A DNA stretch of 64,000 bases from NCBI GenBank assembly GCA_024195265.1, contig JAJLRJ010000010.1, positions 38,969,798-39,033,797 of the forward strand, in the 5' to 3' direction. The notes under the pieces were generated by a model. It did not search any database. It was not told where the DNA came from and worked only from the letters and a program-made list of their open reading frames with translations. Shown in pieces: positions 46,086 to 56,580 of this stretch. The stretch's first letter is position 1, and each line of letters begins with the position of its first letter. The DNA comes from Dendrophyllia cribrosa. Lineage: Eukaryota > Cnidaria > Anthozoa > Scleractinia > Dendrophylliidae. The translations under genes and the position numbers were made by a program.

Positions 46086-49000
46086 CTATATGCTATTGCT
46101 GATATTTAAGGTTTCCCCAAGGATTTTGAAAGGGCCTGATGAACCAGCATCAGAAAACCTTTTGTTCATCGTCACTGACGTCTGAAAACAAAAAAGAAAA
46201 CATTAATATTAGAAACTTATAATCTAAAAAATTAACAGTAAAATATAAAAATACAAAAATTCCAACTTCATTTAACCTTGCTTAACCCATTGACACCTCG
46301 ACCACCCGTGATAGAACCAGTCCTTCTACTACCATTTGTGACTTCATCCCTTTTTATGATAAAAGATGTCCTTTGCACCTAACTCAAGCAGAAGGAAGAA
46401 ATGTTTCAAAAAGTGTCCAAATGAGAGAGCTCCTACATGAAAAACCTCTCAGATTTGACCGGCAAAATCGAAGGAAAATCTGGTCTTCCTACCACTTGCC
46501 ATGTCTTGTTAAAAAATTTCACCTTCTTCAGCATTTCCTGGGAAACTTTTACTTCATAAATAAAGTCTAGTGAAAGGCCAGCAACAAGGGGAAAAAATAA
46601 TGAAATAAGAAAGAAAAAGAACGGGGAGTAGAATGAAGAAAAAGAAAAGTCAAGCTTCATCTCAAAATTTTACTCTGTGCGCATGGCCGAAACCAAAAGT
46701 TGATTTATTTGACCCCGAACGAAAAGGAAGCTTAGTTTTAATGTTGCAAACAACGTTTTGGACAGTTTGCTAGCAATTTGCCACCACAGCAGTCAAAAAA
46801 CGGCATTGATTGCTTCAGATTGCTGTTTTCTGCGAATTCTCTAGGCATCAATGGGTTAAGGGGGAGCCATTCATCTTTTTGCAAATGTGCAGTTGAGGAG
46901 TAGGGGGACTGTTTTGGTCACAACACTGACAATGTATCGTCAACTCGATGGACCAGCATCACATCCGGGGGGGGGGGGGGGGGGGGGGGGGGGATAGAAA
47001 TATTCCTTCATCTGTGTTGACCTCCTGTGGCTTGTGTGCATTTTTTTTTCATTACAGACCCTCTCTTTTACGGACACCATATTGTGTCCCGAAGGCTCGG
47101 GGATGGGTACTCTCACACGTAAGCTATATGGGTATAAGCCACTGTGAATGGTACAGTTTTTAGTCTGGGATAGGATATAGAAATCTAAGAGTTTTGGTCT
47201 AGAATAGGGTAACAATTGCCAGGAAACTGATGAGTGGTATGTAGAATTAAGTCTAGAATAGGAATCGAAACTCGGAAGAGAAAGATGCTTCCCTAAATGG
47301 AGATAAAATCATCACAGCAACATTTTTTTCAGATAGTTTTTTTTTAAACACTAATTGTGATACTGTTCTAAAAATAGCAAGGGTGGGGATTTTCGGTGTC
47401 TAGTCTAGTATAGTGTTGCAAAATATCAGCTGAACATGGTCTGGTATAGGGTTTGAGAGTCCCAGCGGCACATCACCACCCAAAAATATACAGAGCCCCC
47501 CCCTGGTAAAGTGGGAGTTGACTCTACCCTTTATACACCTGGGTGGAGAGAGACAATGTTGAGTGTTCATTGTCTTGTCTCAGAAAACAACAAGAGGGTA
47601 TAGACCACAACTCAAACCATTGATGTTCCAATCTCAAGTCTGGCACAATAATCAAATGCCAACACCCCAGCTATTCCAGTCAGATTCAGAAAGTCAAGGC
47701 TATAATATTAGAAACACCTAATTTGATTCAATATTGATAAACTTACCATTGCTACAGGAAACATAAAGTTCTGCTCCTTTAATAATGAAACCTAAAGTCA
47801 TAATAAATCCAATAAGTTAATAAATTGTTCTATTGCAGTGGGCATAGTTTCTCATTTAAAAATGCCCCTGAAATTTATCTTAAACTCAGCCCTATCAGCC
47901 AGTATTTATTTAAACCTGGTGCTTACATTCAGAGTCAATATGGGTCTCAAAACTTGAGAATTCCCCCCCTCGACTACTGTAGGCATGTGACTGCAAATAC
48001 ACTGTAGTTGACACTTAGTAAATTTGAGCATTACATCTTGCTTAGAAGTAGACTGTAAAAACATTTGGATTTCTGTCTAAATTTTTTACCACAGAGAGTA
48101 AATTTATACAAACTTAACCTCTTTGTCATGGTCTTTATAGCATTGACAATAATTCATAAAAGGGTAAAATTCAATTTTACAAAATATGTAATGGTCACAT
48201 CAGATATAATTTTTTTGGTGATTGTTAAACATTATTGTTGTTGTAATACTGACCAGGTGTTGTGACATCAAACATAAGATTTTGAAATTCAAGTTGACAA
48301 AAATATGAGTCAAGATTGGCTGATAATGAAGTCAAGATAGAGAACGCTGAAATCCACACCAGTCAAGAATAAGAATCATGGGAAATACAGACTGCATATT
48401 TCCCAAATTCTCCACAATACGTCAAGCGATGCCATGCAACTCATTCAAAGCATTTAGAGTCATGTGACATGTCGTAGGACGTGCCCATTTCCTGTACTTC
48501 TGGATGGGTGTTGCATTTGTATGGAATTTTTAATATCTTATCTATTTAAATAGCTCTATGTAATCTTAGCCCATTTTAAATTTGTAAATTATTTAAAGTA
48601 ACTGTATGAATTATTTAGTATATCTGTTAATGTATATTTTTTATTATTATTATATATTTTGTTATAGTGTCCTCAATTAGCCTTACAGCTAAATATTTTG
48701 ACACTTTAATAAAGTTTATGTATGTATGTATGTGTGACAACTGTTTACGTTAGTGCTATCTCTCCTCTTGACTCATGTTTTTTTCAACTTCTGAATATCG
48801 ACTTGTATTTTTTTGTCAACTTGGATTTTAAATCTTGACTTGTGTTTATTGTCACTACTACTGGTCAGTATTATATTGCATGTCAACTCATATTTTGCAA
48901 ATATCGAGCTATCTTTTTTATTCATGATGAGCTTAAACCTGTAAGTTCAGGATTTCGGATCCCCGCTGCTTAGATAAAATTTTTTTACCTAAATCTCAGT

Positions 49001-52000
49001 AGGAGTTGTAACAAGAACCACGCAGACCAAAAAATTAAGACAGAGACAGGTGTTAAAAGTCGGCTTAATCCGGACACGCTTATTATTTTTTTATTATGCG
49101 GCTAACTTTCGATCGTCATCAGTGTTGTGAATGATTACAATTTTTTTTCCCAATCTTTCTTTTAATTTTGGTACAAGTTTTAATTTGGCTTCTTTCAAGC
49201 GTCTTTTTTAACACGCAAACATTTATTTACTCCGTTTTTTGGACTGTAAGCTTTGCAGTTTCGCCAGTTTCTTGTTCATGACACATCAAACATCGCGAAT
49301 ATTTCCCTGCGAAATTTTAACAACCACATTTGCACAATTGTCGTGAATTCCAAACCCCCCAATAAAATAAAAACAAAACATTCATTGAGCATTTACTAGG
49401 CAAGTAACAAGTTAAAAATGAGCTTTAGATCAAAAACGCAAAGAAATAGCAATATCATATCAGCAAACGTTTTGTTCCAAATACGCTATGTACACAGCAA
49501 TGAAATTAAATGCGATCTGCAAAAAAAATTATAAACACATGTCACTTGCTTTCAAGTAATCCCGCTTAATTCTCAGTTACTGGATACAGCAGTTGAATTT
49601 ATTTTTTTTAATGCAGGCAGAAACATTTTGCTTTAACTACAACACCTTGTTTTAGAAAATATATGATTTACAATAGGAAATCCAGTTCAAAACTTTGCGT
49701 TCTTTTAACGGTAAATCCCTATAATCCCTATTGCTTGGGTTAAACAGGGCAAGCTAATGCCCCAGTGTATCTGTTAAGGACTGCCTAGGGTTAAACACAG
49801 GCAAACTAATGCCCCAGTGTATCTCAGTGTTAAGGACTGCCTAAAGTTACACACAGGCAAACTAATGCCCCAGTGTATCTGTCAAGGAATGCTAAGGTCA
49901 AACACAGGCAAGCTAATGCCCCCAGTGTATTTGTTAAGGATTGCTAGGGTTAAGCACAGGCAAACTAATGCCCCAGTTTATATGTTAAGGACTGCCTACT
50001 AGGGTTAAACACAGGCAAACTAATGCCCCAGTGTATCTGCTAACTGTATCTGCCTAGGGTTACACACAGGCAAACTAATGCCCCAGTGTATCTGTCAAAG
50101 ATTGCTAAGGTCAAACACAGTCAAGCTATTATGCCCCAGTGTATGTTAAGGATTGCTTGGGTTAAACACGCGCACAGGCAAACTAATGCCCCAGTGTATT
50201 GTTAAGGATTGCTAGGGTTAAACACAGGCAAACTAATGCCCCAGTGTATTGTTAAGGATTGCTTGGGTTAAACACGCGCACAGGCAAACTAATGCCCCAG
50301 TGTATTGTTAAGGATTGCTAGGGTTAAGCACAGGCAAACTAATGCCCCAGTTTATATATTAAGGACTGCCTACTAGGGTTAAACACAGGCAAACTAATGC
50401 CCCAGTGTATCTGTTAAGGATTACTTAGGATTAAACACAGGCAAGCTAATGCCCCAGTGTATCTGTTAAGGATTGCTAGGGTCAAGCACAGGCAAGCTAA
50501 TGCCCCAGTGTACCTGTTAAGGACTGCCTAGAGTTAAACAGGCAAACTAATGATATGTCCTAGTGTAACTATATTAAGGATTGCGTTAGATTTAAAAATA
50601 GGCAAAATTTTGCCGCGGGTTATATGTTATAATGACTGCTTAGGAAGATTAATGCCACTGTCAATCTCATAATTGCCTGACATGATGTTTAGTCATGAAG
50701 ACAACAGCCGGCAGAAACCATTATCTTGATCACAAAATTTGGAAAAACCAAGTACAATTTAAATGTACATGCCAAAACAAAACAAAATGCTTATGCACAG
50801 GGAACATATTAAGCAGTGATGAGCTGTTAAATTTTCTACAAAAAAGGTTTTCCTTTAAATTATTAGATCGATTTTTATTTGCTTGAAAGGGAATTCAGAT
50901 ACTAAATTGACAGAAACATTTCCGGCTTTCGAAAGCCTAATTGTGTGCCTGTTGCATATAGCCGTAAAGGCTCGTAAAGGTCACTCAAGGAGTCAAGACT
51001 GATAAAGACGATAAACTATTCATTTCTACATACCTAACTGAAAAGACAACATAAAATCAACAAAAGGCGACTTAATTTATCCAAGGATTATTAGGATTGA
51101 TGGACTGGTGTTGCATGGAGTTATCTGACAGTGATTTGATTACTATAATAAACTGTAACGCATTTTATAAATAGTGCAATGCACGCCAAAATCCGACAAA
51201 ATGTATTTGCCCGCATGTGTTGAAAATGACAACAATCCTGAATATCATTTATTCACGAACATGTCATCCGCTTTTTAAACACACTACAGATCGAGATTAG
51301 AGTAGCTAGTTTGACTTTTCTTGCCGAGGTTTTCACCATTGCCGCGAAAGCCGATCGAATGGTTTCATTACTTGCTTGCATCCTGCCTGAAATCACAAAA
51401 CCTTTACTTACCGGCTTTTTTTCGATAAATCTCACCTCACCTGATAGATAAGTCGACGATGATTCTAACTTAGCTCGCAGGAGCTTTAAATGGAGTCAAG
51501 TCGAAAATCGTTCTTTTCTCTCTTATTAAATGTCGCGTCAAAATACCGCGCACGTGGAGGGTAATAGTATCCCGATGTTGATACTTTGTAATATATTAAC
51601 CTCGTTCAGGATTATAACTCAGTAGGTCTTCAAATACGTTCGTTTGATAAGCTTGACATGCCGCAACACTTAAGTTAATGTGCTTAGTGCCTTTGTTGAC
51701 AGAATTTAAATCTCTAAGGTAATTATCATGTCATGTTAATAGAAATCCTGCTGGGAAATCCTGAACCGGGTTAAGCTACTCATGCCTTTGAAGTATTTTA
51801 GGGACCGATCAATAATTATTATTACACCCTAGGGGGGTGGAGGAGGGGTGGTTTTATAAAAAATCTGTTGTATGAAAATTGTATCCCGACAATAAACTTT
51901 CACTGCAATTACAATTTGAAAATTTCCCCCCCCCCCCCCACTCCCACTGCCCTCCCCCCTCCCACTGCCCTCCCCATTTGTCTTAAACCGTGTAAGCTTA

Positions 52001-52579
52001 CAGATTTATGACACCTATTTCAGACAATAACCAAAACATCTAACCTGACAAAACGCAATACATTCTGGGGCGACTACATGTACAGTTAATGTAGGGGAGT
52101 ATGTCTCTTTTCCTCAGGTTACTTACGTCATAAATGTGGTCCTTTTCTCCCAGACTCCGTGTCTTTGTAGACGCGCGCTGTTGTTGAATTCGTTCATCAT
52201 TGGATGTCTTCCACATTGTATAATACTTCCTCGCTAGTGACCGATACTCTTCTGATTTTCGCTTTTCGGCTTCAACAAGGTTCTTCATTTCGGCTTGCAC
52301 TGATGAAATCATCTCGGTGATCTGGTTTTCAGCCTGTGTGCGTTTTTTGGCGAGTTTCATTTCCTTTTTTTGTGCTTTCTTTCTCGCATTTCGCCTTTTC
52401 CTCTGTTCTCTCCTCCATTGCATTTTCTGCTCGGGGGTTCCTTTGTACCTAGTTTTACATTTTGTAACTGTTGTGTGATTGTTTGCGGCTGGGCTAGCAG
52501 CTAGGCTAGCGGCTGGTCCTTGTTTTTTATTATCTTCAGTTGCAATCGAACTTGCCTTCGTCGCCGACTCCGTCGCCAT
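46086..52579 (-). CDS. Unrecognised basic coiled-coil protein, gene B of tandem pair
   Basis: Three exons in phase 0: 52127-52579, 47747-47791, 46086-46181, giving 197 aa. It has the same layout as gene A: Thr/Ala-rich start (MATESATKASSIATEDNKK), basic patch (TPEQKMQWRREQRKRRNARK), coiled coil and the short VSLLKEQ tail. Exon 2 encodes the same residues as in A. Exon 3 differs by M to V plus a silent change. Exon 1 differs from A by substitutions and indels that all keep frame (net five extra codons), which argues for selection on the protein. Splice sites are intact; the exon 2 acceptor is TTTAG here and TTCAG in A. Intron 1 has grown to 4.3 kb and holds a minisatellite. Confidence 0.66.
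46286..46855. mobile_element. 570-bp piggyBac-like MITE at a TTAA site
   Basis: TTAA lies on both sides (46282-46285 and 46856-46859). Copy A has one TTAA at the empty site (40095-40098). Inverted ends are CCCATTGACACCT and AGGCATCAATGGG. The internal plus frame 46373-46570 is open, but the element has no transposase. TTAA duplication with CCC-starting ends fits piggyBac. Confidence 0.85.
46940..47040 (-). repeat. SINE end with poly-G tract
   Basis: GACCAGCATCACATCC followed by a run of about 26 G (46969-46994), then ATAGAAATATTCC. This matches the SINE 3' part, where the 26455 copy has only GGGAGGG. Confidence 0.5.
47096..47502 (+). mobile_element. G-rich repeat, copy-B-specific insertion
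   Basis: Starts CTCGGGGATGGGTACTC and ends CAGAGCCCCCCCC. It is absent from copy A, where AAGGTGTCTGGTATAG is continuous (about 40362-40377). Same family as 45339-45758. The target duplication is not clear here. Confidence 0.65.
49735..50600. repeat. About 53-bp minisatellite in intron 1 of gene B
   Basis: About 16-17 units of AGGCAAACTAATGCCCCAGT followed by GTATCTGTTAAGGATTGC and a GGGTTAAACAC link. Some units have a CGCG insertion. Absent from copy A. Confidence 0.88.
50601..51990. other. Intron 1 of gene B, nothing recognised
   Basis: AT-rich sequence without a supported gene. A C-rich stretch, CCCCTCCCACTGCCC, repeats at about 51925-51975. Confidence 0.35.
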
Positions 52580-52839
52580 CTTTGTTTTGATGTTTTCGCG
52601 TCGTTTACGCGCCAAAACAGATTCGAGCAAAAGACTGGTGACGAGGCGCCAAATGTATTTTTACGCGAGATGACTGTGGCACGATGTGGCACACAAACAA
52701 ACAAAAACAAACAAACAAAACAAACAAACAACCTCATAATTATATAAGTCTTATTGCATCTTATTTCCAACGCCTATAACTAAATTTCTTTTCCGTAAAA
52801 CACGAAATAAATGTGTACAAAAATGCTTTTCATTGCTTG

Positions 52840-53230
52840 CATTTTTATGGTTTCACAAAAAGGCCAACAAAAAGTTTTTCGGCTAAGGGCAACCACCGGT
52901 CAGCCATAAAGCATACAAACATTGAATACAATAACTATATTTCTGTTAATTTTATAAACCCTCAAGCAGTATTTCCCAAAATTAAGCTGTAACAACACAA
53001 AGTTGACGTCCATGGTATAAAGCACGCAAAGAAAAGTAATGGCAAAGACGGCCCTTTTCGACAAAATGACGGTACGATCAGCGCCAGGGGACAGAAAAGC
53101 ATTGAAGTCGATATTCTATTTACTTTTGCTGTTAAAAGTCTTCGTGTTGGTGTACTATGTGATCTATGTGCCATGGAAAGCGCAATAAAAAGAAACCGGC
53201 AACTGAAAACAACCTGGGTAAGCGATAGTT
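52840..53230 (+). pseudogene. Broken first exon of a type II membrane protein (sulfotransferase-like)
   Basis: From ATG 53065 the frame reads MTVRSAPGDRKALKSIF, then a membrane anchor (YLLLLLKVFVLVYYV) and PWKAQ, followed by TAA and later TGA. The related exon at 60384 is open at these points and ends in a good donor. Upstream sequence from about 52840 also matches 60120-60380, so promoter and exon were duplicated together. The short basic tail, single anchor and neighbouring sulfotransferase exon suggest a Golgi carbohydrate sulfotransferase, by inference. Confidence 0.5.
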
Positions 53231-53555
53231 AAATGCCAGGACTATACTCAATACTATGATAAATCAGGGGAGGTAACTTTCTTTCCGAATCTTTTTTTTA
53301 TGCACTGCAGATTTTTTTAAAATTTATTTATTTGAAACACGAAAACAGAAAATGCAGAAAAAGTGAATAAATGCAGAAGACAAAATACATGTATATAGCG
53401 CTATCGGAATAACAATTCGATTTATCTAGATTTTGATACAGAAGAGGAGGATCATTATTTCACTTACTTAGCCATGGAGTTTCTCAAGGCGATATCGAAA
53501 CTTGATTTTTTTTATGAAGTCCGGAAGGAGTTATGCATCCTCGTTTAATTTTCTA

Positions 53556-53602
<47 letters not shown>
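53556..53602. repeat. (TA)n microsatellite
   Basis: About 23 TA units. Confidence 0.9.
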
Positions 53603-53603
<1 letters not shown>

Positions 53604-53617
53604 CGGCGCATGAATAG

Positions 53618-54205
53618 CAACAACAACAACAACAACAATTTATTCAGGTATTCCCATTTCTATACATGGTATTACCAGATAATAAAAATTACAAAAAGAA
53701 GTTCATTGTACATTACTGTATCAAGGTTAATTACAAATAAAATAAATAGAGGAAGTAACAGTATTGTGTATAATATGGAATTATTTCTTATGTGTAGTTT
53801 TAAAACATATCTTCATTTCTCTTATTCATTGCATTAAATATAAAAGCAGCCGTTGCTCTACAAATAAAAGGATCAACACTGTTAAACAAAAACATACTTT
53901 TGCATGTATTATCTAGGTTTTTGAAGTGTCTATTTCTTTTATCTATTTCATCATAGAAGGTACTTCTGAGATTAGCGTATAAGTCACAGTGAAAAAGGAA
54001 ATGTATTTCATTTTCAACAGAATCTGAATTGCAGTGAGTGCATATCCTTAAATTTTCTGGAGTTTTTGGTATTGAATATCTTCCAGTTTCTATTCTCAAT
54101 TTGTGGTTCCCTATCTTAAATTTAGTAACAGCCTTCTTGTGTTTTTGATTTTTTATATAGTTAAGGAAAACAGAATGTTTTGTATCATTTTTGAAATAGA
54201 AGAGT
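53618..54205 (-). mobile_element. Second, short copy of the nested-LINE family
   Basis: The 3' (CAA)n tail (plus view) and TTTATTCAGGTATTCCC match 885-920. The minus-strand frame encodes the same C-terminal knuckle, CTHCNSDSVENEIHFLFHC, and a stop at about 53800. 5' truncated at about 54205. Confidence 0.8.
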
Positions 54206-54289
54206 ATAGTTAAAAAGCTTGTCTAAAGAAGAGCTATTGTTACGAGTTCCAAATAAAAGCTCCTCCAGTTCTTGGGTTAATTGAAAGTG

Positions 54290-54440
54290 TGCGGTGTTGA
54301 CATCATTAAACCAATTCAAACAGATTTTTTAAAATAAAGTTTCCGGTGAATTGACATTCAAGAAAGGTATGGTCTATACAGTCCAGTTCTCCACCATCAA
54401 GACAGTCCCTGTCAGTTTTGATCCCAGATCTAAGAAGTTC
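54290..54440 (-). pseudogene. Fragment of another LINE C-terminus
   Basis: Minus-strand reading DRDCLDGGELDCIDHTFLEC shows the D/H/C pattern common at LINE RT C-termini. No further domain. Confidence 0.45.
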
Positions 54441-55083
54441 TTTCTATGCGCAAAATGCTGCGTCGTATAATAAGTGTGATTAACTGACCCTTGTGGTGTG
54501 TGACCAACCTAACCAGAGGCCAAATGCCTCAGAGCTTTCTCTACTCGGTGTTATTGCGTCGACGAAGGAGACGCTTCCTAATCTTGTCAGCTAAGCGGAA
54601 CGAATCGAGAAAAGTGTCGGTACCAAATCTGCGCCATCTTGAAACGTCACAATAGTATCCAACATCGCGTGGAAATCAGGCATCATCCTGGGGAGCTGGG
54701 GTTCCGAAATGTCACATATGAATAATCTATTTGACATGATTTAGTTTCGGATATTTTCCCGATTTTGGAATCGTACGGCTCAATATTTCAATGCCTAGTA
54801 AAAGTACGCAGTGGAAAAATTAGACGAAGGTTCTTCTCCGGACCAAGTAAGTTGTTGGGTCTCTTTGGAATCAAGCAAGAAGTTACAGATTTTCCTCGCT
54901 ACCGTTCTGGTATGTTTTGAATGTTCTATCTTGATTTTGCTGTGGTTCTCTGTCTGATTTGGGAAGCTTTCACCTAAATACCGACGTCGTTCTTCGCGAT
55001 GTTCTACGGTACGGTGCAATTCGCTTATGTTTTGTAGCAATAATTCATTGACCGGCCGCGCCAGGCGAACGCAGATTAACTTT
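54441..55083. other. Spacer, no supported gene
   Basis: A minus frame at 54795-55040 is open (81 aa, charged) but matches nothing I know and has no support. Confidence 0.3.
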
Positions 55084-55360
55084 ACAGTGCTCGAAATTGC
55101 GCCTGTACCGGGCGCATTTGCGACTAAAGATTTCGCAGTTTTGTGACTAAAATTTGTCTAGCTAATAAAGGAATTGTATTCAACAGTCTTGTGTCTAATA
55201 CTTGCAACTGGTAGTTGTAATTGTATCCGAAAATTCCTGCGAAATTCACGTTGAATGTTGCGTGACTGAAACGTCGATTTCATGCTCCATTAACGCGGTG
55301 TCCAAGAACAGGCTTTCTCAGAAATTTCTCATTTCCGGTTCCGGTATTAGTACATGTACT
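55084..55360 (-). repeat. Partial copy of the GGCTCGAAATT repeat
   Basis: Inverted relative to 42207-42638 and aligned over CTCGAAATTGCGCCTGTA, GACTAAAATTTGTCTA and ACGTTGAATGTTGCGTGACT. Confidence 0.6.
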
Positions 55361-55615
55361 GAGGAGTATGATTTCAGAATCGGAGAAATAACCGAAATGA
55401 AATCAAGACAAAATACTATTTATATGTCGAAAAAATCTGAGACCTTTCGGAGTACACAGCACGGCAGGATTTTGCCCGATTCCACGGCGATAGCGTGAAT
55501 TTGTTTGATGACGGCCCGACGTTTTTGCCTGCGTGACATATCTCGCGACCTAGCCCTTTTAAACAGTGATATCCATAACAGTAAATAAAAGCTAACCATT
55601 TTAAAATGAGTTTTT

Positions 55616-55875
55616 AACCCTAAATAAGTGCCGGATAGTTTTGTGTGCATAAAACTGAGGTACTAGGTCAAGACGAGGTGCCACGGGATAAGGAGACGCA
55701 CTATAATCTATGATTACTACTAGCAGTAATCACAGATTATGGAGACGCGTTCGAAGGAATTTCCGGCGGAAATGAGCCCCTGAAAAAAAAACAATAGGGC
55801 GGCCAAATGTATATACTCCATGGAGGTTTTTAATTATATGCACACAAAACTATCCGGCACTTATTTAGGGTTAAA
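55616..55875. repeat. 260-bp TIR element
   Basis: AACCCTAAATAAGTGCCGGA and TCCGGCACTTATTTAGGGTT are perfect complements, extending through TAGTTTTGTGTGCATA. A second small palindrome (ATAATCTATGATTACT with AGTAATCACAGATTAT) lies inside. Confidence 0.75.
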
Positions 55876-56580
55876 ATGGAAGACCGTCTACCAAAAAATC
55901 TCAAATTTTACTGCACATAAACCACAGGACAACCAGCACGAAATTAGGATTGCGTTCTTCGAACGCGACTAGTTGTAGTATTTATTTTGTAATAATTACT
56001 CCATGCTCCTGTCTTACAACATTTTAATCAACATGGCTATTCACTCAATGGCCAACAAAGTCGCTTTCTCTTATTACCTAACTCCAAATTGAATGAGATT
56101 ACGCAAGTCCATCACGTGACCTTCACACTCGCACGCAGGCTCGCCGCTCAATGTTCGCGAGATCGAGTGTGGATGTTGATATTACGCCGCGACATGCTTG
56201 CAAAACATTTAATATCTATTGTGTTATATCGAAGGTGGGAACGACAACATGGAAGAATGAATTAGCCGTCGAGGAGATAATCCAGATATCAAGCGGTGGA
56301 TCTGATGTGGAATCGCTTGGCTAATTACACAGAAGTAGAAAGGTCAAAGCGACTGAAAACGTGATTTCAAATTTCTGTTTGTCCGTGAGCCTTTACAACG
56401 CATGCTTTCGGCTTATACAAACAAGTTTATACGTATGCGTAACTATACCACAGACATCCGTAAAGAAGTAGTGAAAGCATCGCGACCTCAAGATTATAAT
56501 CCTTATTTTAACTTAATTGTCGAACGTTTTTTACATGAGCCTCTGGCTCGGGAGATTGGGTAATTATTCCCTATGTTTAT
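55876..56580. other. Spacer, nothing recognised
   Basis: No supported gene. It ends in ATT-rich sequence at the 3' end of the next LINE. Confidence 0.3.

Larger units (their letters stand above)
44612..52656. repeat. Segmental duplication copy B
   Basis: Counterpart of copy A with extra insertions: a 179-bp MITE, a 420-bp G-rich element, a 570-bp piggyBac-like MITE, another G-rich element and a minisatellite. Gene B lies on its minus strand. Confidence 0.8.

Noticed and set aside
54795..55040. 81-aa minus frame with charged residues
   Set aside because: No homology I recognise, no splice context and no copy elsewhere in the window.
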